The notes under the pieces: generated by a model | The model's database searches: none | What the model saw: only the letters and a program-made list of their open reading frames with translations | What the model was told of the DNA's origin: nothing | Made by a program: the position numbers and the translations under genes | From: CAYYJM01 sp964471755 | Lineage (GTDB): Bacteria; Planctomycetota; Planctomycetia; Gemmatales; Gemmataceae | NCBI GenBank assembly: GCA_964471755.1 | Contig: CAYYJM010000226.1 | Location: 1 to 10,656, forward strand | Direction: 5' to 3' | DNA: 10,656 nucleotides | Part shown: positions 5,842-10,656 of the stretch, piece after piece | How positions within the stretch are numbered: the stretch's first letter is position 1 | Layout: each line of letters begins with the position of its first letter

Positions 5842-7966
5842 CTACGGCGTTGGCGAGTCTGGTAGATCGCGTAGCCAAAGCGCAACCTGTGCATCGGAGG
5901 GCATTCGCCAGTCTCCCCGTGGCGACAGACTGACCGAGCCGACCTTCGGGCCATCCGGCAGCGCCGAGCGCTTGAACTGGTTGGCAAAGAAACGCCGCAG
6001 GAAGACGGTCAACCACTTCCGCAACTCGGCCGGTGTGTAAGGCTGCGAGAAGGTCGCCTGCTGTGCCAGGAACAGAATCTTAGCGGGCGGAGCTGCGTAG
6101 CGGAGGAAATGGAAGAGGAAGAAGTCGTGCAACTCGTACGGGCCGATGGCCCCTTCAGTCGAATGCGTGATGTTCCCCCGAGCGTCGGTCGGGCGTAATT
6201 CCGGAGCGATGGGTGTGTCGGCAATGTCCAGGAGCGTTTGCCGAACCTCGCCGGCAAATTCGTTATCGGCCACCCAGACTACCAGGAATCGAACCAGCGT
6301 CTTGGGAATGCTGGCATTCGGATTGTACATGCTCATGTGGTCGGCGTTGTAGGTACACCAGCCCAGAGCCAGTTCGGAAAGGTCTCCCGTGCCGATCACG
6401 AACCCGGTATTCATGAGAAGTTGGGTTCNNNNNNNNNNGACCGTCGAACAGGCTATTGAGCTGGAAAGACTGTCTGCGGAAGATGAACCTTCGGCTTATC
6501 TGCAAAGTGCAGTAAGAGATTGGCTTCAAGATTTCGCTCTGGATGTTCTCGAAGATGAGATCCTCGGGAGCATCGATTGGAAGTTGACGCAACTTTTCGG
6601 TCAACGTGTCGATGGTTTCGCCCTCGAGGGTGAGGCCGAACGGCGTCTGGCGCAGGGCCCGCATCTCCTCGAAGCAGGCCGATCGGATGTCGATCTCCCG
6701 CCAGTCCACGCCGAGTTGGCGCATCAGGGCCAGGGCGTTCTCGCGGGTGCGATGACTGGTGCCGAATCCGGGCAGCGTCAGGGCCCGGATGCCGGAACGC
6801 GGTGCGCCCAGCACGTCCATCGTCTTGCAGGCGACGAGCAAGGCCAGGGTCGAATCTAGTCCGCCAGAGACGCCGATGGCCACGGATGGCTTGCCGATCT
6901 GCTCCAGTCGTCGAGCCAGGCCGGCCACCTGGAGATGGAAGATTTCCTCGCAGCGCTCACGCAGTTCCTGCGCCCGTTCCGGCCCACGGGGCACGAACGG
7001 ATGCGCCTCCACCTTGCGGTGGAAACCGCGCACCCGGGCCGGGAACTCCTCGCCGAGATGGAAGTTCACCGATGAGAAAGTGTGAGATTCGGTCTGATAC
7101 AGGTTTCCCTGGCCGAAACTGGTGGTCCGACCGCGATCGACGCGGAGGCGTTCCAGGTCCACGTCGGCGACCGTCAGCGCTGCCTCGCGCTGGAATCGCG
7201 GCGACTCTTCCAGCAGAACGCCATTCTCCGCGATCAGACAGTGACCGCCGAAGACGAGGTCCGTGGTGGATTCATGAACGCCGCACGAGGCGTAGACATA
7301 CGCGGCGATGCACCGGCCCGACTGCCCGACGACGAGCGAGCGACGGTAGCTGGCCTTGCCGATGAGGTCGTTGCTGGCCGAGAGATTGGCAAGAACCGTG
7401 GCCCCGGCGAGGGCCTGCCCGCAACTCGGCGGGATGGGGCCCCAGAGATCCTCGCAAATCTCGACGCCGAGGACGAACCCCTCGACATCGCTGGCCCGGA
7501 ACAGGGTGCCGACGCCGAACGGCACCTCCGTGTCGCTCAGGAGGATCGACGCACTGCGAGCCTGAGCCGCCGGGGCGAACCAGCGGCCCTCGTAGAACTC
7601 CTTGTATGTCGGCAGGTAGCTCTTGGGGATGACGCCGAGGATTTGCCCACGATGCAGGACGGCGGCGCAGTTGAAGAGTTGATCGTCCACCAGGAGCGGC
7701 AGACCGACGACGGCGATCCCCTGGAAGACAGCGGCGCTCTCGCGGGCAAGCCAGAGCAGAGCCTCGCGGGCGGCACACTGGAGGACGGGTTGACCGAACA
7801 GATCGCCGCAGGTGTAGCCGGTCAGGCCGAGTTCGGGAAAGACGAGCAGGGCGATGCCCGCTTCACGACGCATCAGTGTCAGGGTCTGCTCGGCATTAAA
7901 GGCGGGATCGCCGACCTGGACTGGTGGAGTCGCCGCCGCCACGCGGAGAAAGCCGTGCTGCATCAT
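5842..7966 (-). CDS. nadE: Glutamine-dependent NAD(+) synthetase, interrupted by an assembly gap
   Basis: Amidates nicotinic acid adenine dinucleotide to NAD+ with ATP, using ammonia from its own glutaminase domain; cytosolic, last step of NAD synthesis. The N-terminal nitrilase-type domain (about 5-290) has the triad Glu45 (FPELGLTGY), Lys115 (PKSYLPTY) and Cys171 (EICEDLWGP). The synthetase domain has the PP-loop GVSGGLDST (365-373) and LPGFGTS. The frame matches the family up to FENIQ-S at residue 477 (6536). It resumes on the far side of the N run at RTQLLMN (6428 downward), then VIGTGDLSELALGW and MYNPNASIPKTLV, to the stop at 5842. The two halves are in different frames because the N count is arbitrary. 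Together they give about 675 residues, as expected for the two-domain form (about 679 in Mycobacterium), so only about three residues are missing. The start is one of two adjacent ATGs (7966 or 7963). Confidence 0.95.
6429..6438. other. Assembly gap (ten Ns)
   Basis: Ten Ns separate two contig ends within nadE. The left contig is good nadE sequence up to its last codon; the right contig is not (see the next entry). Ten is likely a placeholder, so the true length between the ends is unknown. Confidence 0.97.
6439..6535. other. 97-bp segment inside nadE that does not belong to nadE
   Basis: After the conserved FENIQ-S (ending at 6536 on the minus strand) the family requires only a few residues before RTQLLMN. 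Instead these 97 bp code an unrelated stretch on the minus strand (EILKPISYCTLQ and onward) that runs into the Ns. By hand count it is about 47% G+C (46 of 97), well below its surroundings. On the plus strand one frame is open throughout and gives a plausible acidic, helix-like peptide (TVEQAIELERLSAEDEPS and onward), with only about one third of codons ending in G or C. It contains the stem CTGCA-AAG-TGCAG (6500-6512). It could be the edge of an inserted element lost in the gap, or a chimeric contig end. Confidence 0.75.
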
Positions 7967-8200
7967 GGTTGGGCTCGGTCCCGGGGTCCGTCATCGTTGG
8001 CTCTTCTGCCGAGAGACAGTATAGGGATGAGTAGCCTTTCCGGCGGATCCCGGGCCGGAGTCGTGGTTCTCCAGGAGGCGTCGAGCGGTGGTGCGGCAGC
8101 GGGTGCGGAGTCGGTCCGGTCAGGGGTCTTCCTGCCAGAATCTCGGGGGGATTCGACCAAAACCGAATTGGCAATCTTCCTGACCACCTCGATGAAGAAT

Positions 8201-8229
8201 TTGACGTCCACCCGACTCCGTGGTAGCCT
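8201..8229 (+). promoter_or_regulatory. Candidate sigma-70-type promoter of the PSD1-family gene
   Basis: TTGACG (8201-8206, five of six to the -35 consensus) is followed after exactly 17 nt by TAGCCT (8224-8229, three of six to the -10 consensus). It ends 58 nt before the start codon at 8288. The spacing is ideal but the -10 match is weak, so this is only a candidate. Confidence 0.35.
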
Positions 8230-8273
8230 GGAGCCCATTCCTGCTTTCCTGCCCGCCGCCGTACGGTCAATCC

Positions 8274-8278
8274 GGAGG
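8274..8278 (+). promoter_or_regulatory. Ribosome binding site deciding the PSD1-family start
   Basis: GGAGG lies 9 nt before the ATG at 8288, directly ahead of the signal peptide. It rules out the much longer open frame that continues upstream to about 7082 across nadE. Confidence 0.7.
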
Positions 8279-8287
8279 CTCCGCTTC

Positions 8288-10594
8288 ATGCTGCGTCTGC
8301 TCTTCTGCCTCGTTGCCGTTCTGCTGTCGGCGCTTCCGGCCCGCAGCGAGGACCGGGTTCGATTCAACCGCGATATCCGGCCGATCCTGTCGGAAACCTG
8401 CTTCGCCTGCCACGGCCCGGACAAGGGCCAGCGCAAGGCCGGCCTGCGACTCGATCAGCACGAATCCATTCTCAAGAAGAAGATCCTCGTGGCCGGCAAA
8501 CCGGCCGAGAGCGAGATCATCGCCCGGCTCACGGCCCGGGACACCAGCCGCATGCCGCCACCGGACTCGAACCGGCAACTCAAGCCGGCCCAGATCGAAC
8601 TGATCCGAAAGTGGATCGCTCAGGGAGCGGAGTTCCAGGACCACTGGGCCTATGAGTCGCCGGTGAAGCCCGCCGTGCCAGGAGGAGCGAACGGCATCGA
8701 TCATCTCGTCCGTCAGCGCCTGGCGACGTTGAAACTGGAGCCGTCGCCGGAGGCCGATCGGCGTGTGTTGATCCGCCGACTGCACTTCGACCTGACCGGC
8801 CTGCCACCGTCGCCCGAACAGGTCGAGGCGTTCGTCAAGGACACCCGGCCGGATGCGTACGAGAAACTGGTCGAGAAACTGCTCGCCTCGCCGCACTACG
8901 GCGAACGGATGGCCCAGGGCTGGCTCGACGTCGTCCGCTTCGCTGACACGATCGGCTACCACTCGGACAATCCACGCAACGTCTGGCCCTACCGCGACTG
9001 GGTCATCCAGTCCTTCAACGACAACAAGCGATTCGATCGGTTCACGATCGAGCAACTCGCCGGCGATCTGCTGCCGAACCCGACGCAGGACCAGAAGGTC
9101 GGCTCCTGCTTCAATCGCCTGCTGCTGACCACCGAGGAGGGCGGGGCTCAGGCGAAGGACTACGAGGCCCGGATGCTCGCCGACCGGGTGCGAGCCATCG
9201 GCACCGTCTGGCTGGGGCAGACGCTGGGCTGCTGTCAGTGCCATGACCACAAGTTCGACCCGTTCACGATGCGCGATTTCTATTCCATAGGGGCGTTTTT
9301 TGCCGACATCCAGGAGCCGATCCTCGGCCGACGCGAACCGGGCCTGCCAGTCGCCGACGAGGCTGCGGTCAAGAAACTCGCCGAGCTGGAGGCGACCCTC
9401 GCCACGGCGAAGAAGGTGTTCGACGCCGACAAGAAGAACGCCGCCAACAAGGCCGCCTTCGAGAAGGCGACCCGTGAGAAGACCGCCTTCGAGGCGACGG
9501 TGCCACGCTGCATCGTGTCTGTTTCGATGAAGACTCCACGGACGGTGCGCGTCCTGCCGCGCGGCAACTGGCAGGACGACAGTGGCGATGTCGTGCAACC
9601 GGCCCTGCCGGCGTCCCTGGCCCGGGGAGCAACGACCGACCCGAAGGCCCGGCTCACCCGGCTCGACCTGGCGAAGTGGATCGCCGCGAAGGACAACCCG
9701 TTGACAGCACGCGTCTTCGTCAATCGACTCTGGGAGCAGTTCTTCGGAATCGGCCTGTCGAAGAATCTCGACGATCTCGGCTCGCAGGGGGAGCCGCCGG
9801 TGCATCCCGCCCTGCTCGACTGGCTCGCGGTCGAGTTCATGGATAGCGGCTGGGATGTCAAGCATCTGGTGCGAACCATCGTGCAGAGCCAGACCTACCG
9901 GCAGACCTCACGGGCGAGCCAGGCGGCCCTGGCGCGCGATCCAGAGAACCGCGACCTGGCCCGGCAGTCGCGCTGGCGTCTGGAAGCCGAGCAGGTGCGC
10001 GACTCCGCCCTGGCGATCAGTGGTCTGCTCGTGCCGACCATCGGCGGCCCCAGCGTGCATCCGTATCAGCCGGCCGGATACTGGGAGAACCTCAACTTCC
10101 CGACGCGCAGCTGGCCCACGGACACGGGCAACAAGCAGTATCGACGCGGCCTCTACACCTGGTGGCAGCGGACCTTCCCGCATCCGTCGATGACGGCGTT
10201 CGACGCACCGAGCCGCGAGGAGTGTGCCGCCGATCGCAGCCGGTCGAACATCCCGCAGCAGGCCCTGGTGCTGCTCAACGATCCGACCTACGTCGAGGCG
10301 GCCCGCGTCTTCGCCGCCCGGATTCTCCGCGAGGCTACCGAGCCGGCGAAGCGTATCCCGCACGCCTTCCGCCTGGCACTGCAACGCGAGCCCACACCGA
10401 CCGAGTTGAAGCTGCTGACGGACCTGCTCGCCGAGACTCACAAGACGTATCAGGCCGACCGGAAGGCCGCCGAGGCGCTGCTCAAGGTCGGTCAGGCACC
10501 GATGCCGGCCGGGCTCGATCCGGTTGAACTGGCCGCGTTCACCAGCGTCACCCGGGCTCTGCTCAACCTGCACGAGACGATCACGCGAAACTGA
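8288..10594 (+). CDS. Planctomycete PSCyt1-PSCyt2-PSD1 (DUF1549/DUF1553) cytochrome-like protein
   Basis: A 768-residue predicted exported protein of unknown biochemical role. These families are strongly expanded in planctomycetes and are usually paired with a DUF1501 gene. Residues 1-20 form a signal peptide (MLRLLFCLVAVLLSALPARS). PSCyt1 (about 22-115) has the heme motif C38-F-A-C-H42 in CFACHGPDKG and the RMPPP segment. PSCyt2/DUF1549 (about 135-345) includes RRLHFDLTGLPPSPEQV, SPHYGERMAQGWLDVVRFAD and a second CxxCH at 315-319 within GCCQCHDHKFDPF. A Lys/Ala/Glu-rich, probably coiled-coil stretch (about 355-404) leads to PSD1/DUF1553 (about 450-720), with NPLTARVFVNRLWEQFFGIG and the NIPQQALVLLNDP segment. 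The length and domain order are normal. The usual DUF1501 partner would lie beyond the right edge, so pairing cannot be tested here. Periplasmic or membrane-associated electron transfer tied to polymer breakdown is a common guess, not shown. Confidence 0.96.
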   Translation: MLRLLFCLVAVLLSALPARSEDRVRFNRDIRPILSETCFACHGPDKGQRKAGLRLDQHESILKKKILVAGKPAESEIIARLTARDTSRMPPPDSNRQLKPAQIELIRKWIAQGAEFQDHWAYESPVKPAVPGGANGIDHLVRQRLATLKLEPSPEADRRVLIRRLHFDLTGLPPSPEQVEAFVKDTRPDAYEKLVEKLLASPHYGERMAQGWLDVVRFADTIGYHSDNPRNVWPYRDWVIQSFNDNKRFDRFTIEQLAGDLLPNPTQDQKVGSCFNRLLLTTEEGGAQAKDYEARMLADRVRAIGTVWLGQTLGCCQCHDHKFDPFTMRDFYSIGAFFADIQEPILGRREPGLPVADEAAVKKLAELEATLATAKKVFDADKKNAANKAAFEKATREKTAFEATVPRCIVSVSMKTPRTVRVLPRGNWQDDSGDVVQPALPASLARGATTDPKARLTRLDLAKWIAAKDNPLTARVFVNRLWEQFFGIGLSKNLDDLGSQGEPPVHPALLDWLAVEFMDSGWDVKHLVRTIVQSQTYRQTSRASQAALARDPENRDLARQSRWRLEAEQVRDSALAISGLLVPTIGGPSVHPYQPAGYWENLNFPTRSWPTDTGNKQYRRGLYTWWQRTFPHPSMTAFDAPSREECAADRSRSNIPQQALVLLNDPTYVEAARVFAARILREATEPAKRIPHAFRLALQREPTPTELKLLTDLLAETHKTYQADRKAAEALLKVGQAPMPAGLDPVELAAFTSVTRALLNLHETITRN

Positions 10595-10656
10595 GCTGCC
10601 GCCCCATTTATCCCATGTTAGGAAAGTAATGCACGGGGAAGCGGGAGTTCAGAAGC
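10595..10656. other. Sequence after the PSD1-family gene to the window edge
   Basis: I see no start of a further gene and no hairpin with a T run in these 62 bp. Confidence 0.5.

Larger units (their letters stand above)
7967..8287. promoter_or_regulatory. Divergent intergenic region between nadE and the PSD1-family gene
   Basis: These 321 bp lie between divergent genes and hold no supported gene; a plus-strand open frame runs through from nadE antisense into the PSD1 gene, but it shows no protein-like features here. For nadE, TATACT on the minus strand (8018-8023 in plus coordinates) lies about 52 nt before the start and is a good -10 match, without a matching -35. The best plus-strand promoter candidate is listed separately. 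Confidence 0.4.

Noticed and set aside
6400..6428. Inverted repeat GAACCC / GGGTTC ending exactly at the N run
   Set aside because: Six base pairs with a 17-nt spacer, lying in conserved nadE codons (RTQLLMNTGFV), is easily chance. It may have contributed to the assembly break but is not a transposon end.
6439..6535. Intein or split-gene explanation of the nadE interruption
   Set aside because: The minus-strand residues after FENIQ-S show no intein N-terminal block (no Cys/Ser-Leu-xx-Gly-Asp pattern), and the residues before RTQLLMN show no His-Asn end. The rest is hidden in the gap, so this cannot be pursued.
7082..8287. Upstream extension of the PSD1-family frame to a 1170-codon product
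   Set aside because: The extension is antisense to nadE for most of its length. The ribosome binding site at 8274 and the signal peptide at 8288 mark the real start.

Overview
The window looks like draft planctomycete DNA, probably from the Gemmataceae or a near relative. Three things support this: a PSCyt1-PSCyt2-PSD1 (DUF1549/DUF1553) protein, which is a planctomycete hallmark; a secreted protease whose N-terminus carries the LEPLEDRTVPS motif common on planctomycete surface proteins; and high G+C with strongly G/C-ending codons. The family-level placement is inference. A run of ten Ns at 6429-6438 marks a scaffold join, and both window ends may be contig ends.

Layout. On the minus strand at the left are proC (1065-1886) and, 52 bp downstream of it, the 5' three quarters of guaA (2-1012), which runs off the window. 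Both are housekeeping genes, for proline and GMP synthesis, and could share a transcript. Diverging from proC is a small plus-strand gene (2138-2551) for a predicted secreted, Cys-rich protein with no recognised family. Between it and the next gene lie two hairpin terminators facing opposite directions, closing two convergent units. A large minus-strand gene (2716-5451) encodes a secreted subtilisin-like (S8) protease with an EF-hand pair inserted in the catalytic domain, an Ig-like domain and a proprotein-convertase P domain. After about 390 bp without a supported gene comes nadE (5842-7966, minus), glutamine-dependent NAD synthetase, interrupted by the N run. On its right side the run is flanked by about 97 bp that do not belong to nadE. 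After a 321-bp divergent spacer, a plus-strand gene (8288-10594) encodes the PSD1-family cytochrome-like protein.

The genes do not form one system. Three are core metabolism (guaA, proC, nadE) and three are envelope or secreted functions. I found no rRNA, tRNA, CRISPR array, complete mobile element or defence cassette. The points most worth checking are the non-native sequence beside the gap in nadE, the degraded GuaA consensus at the left edge, and the calcium-binding insert in the protease. I see no convincing undescribed system.
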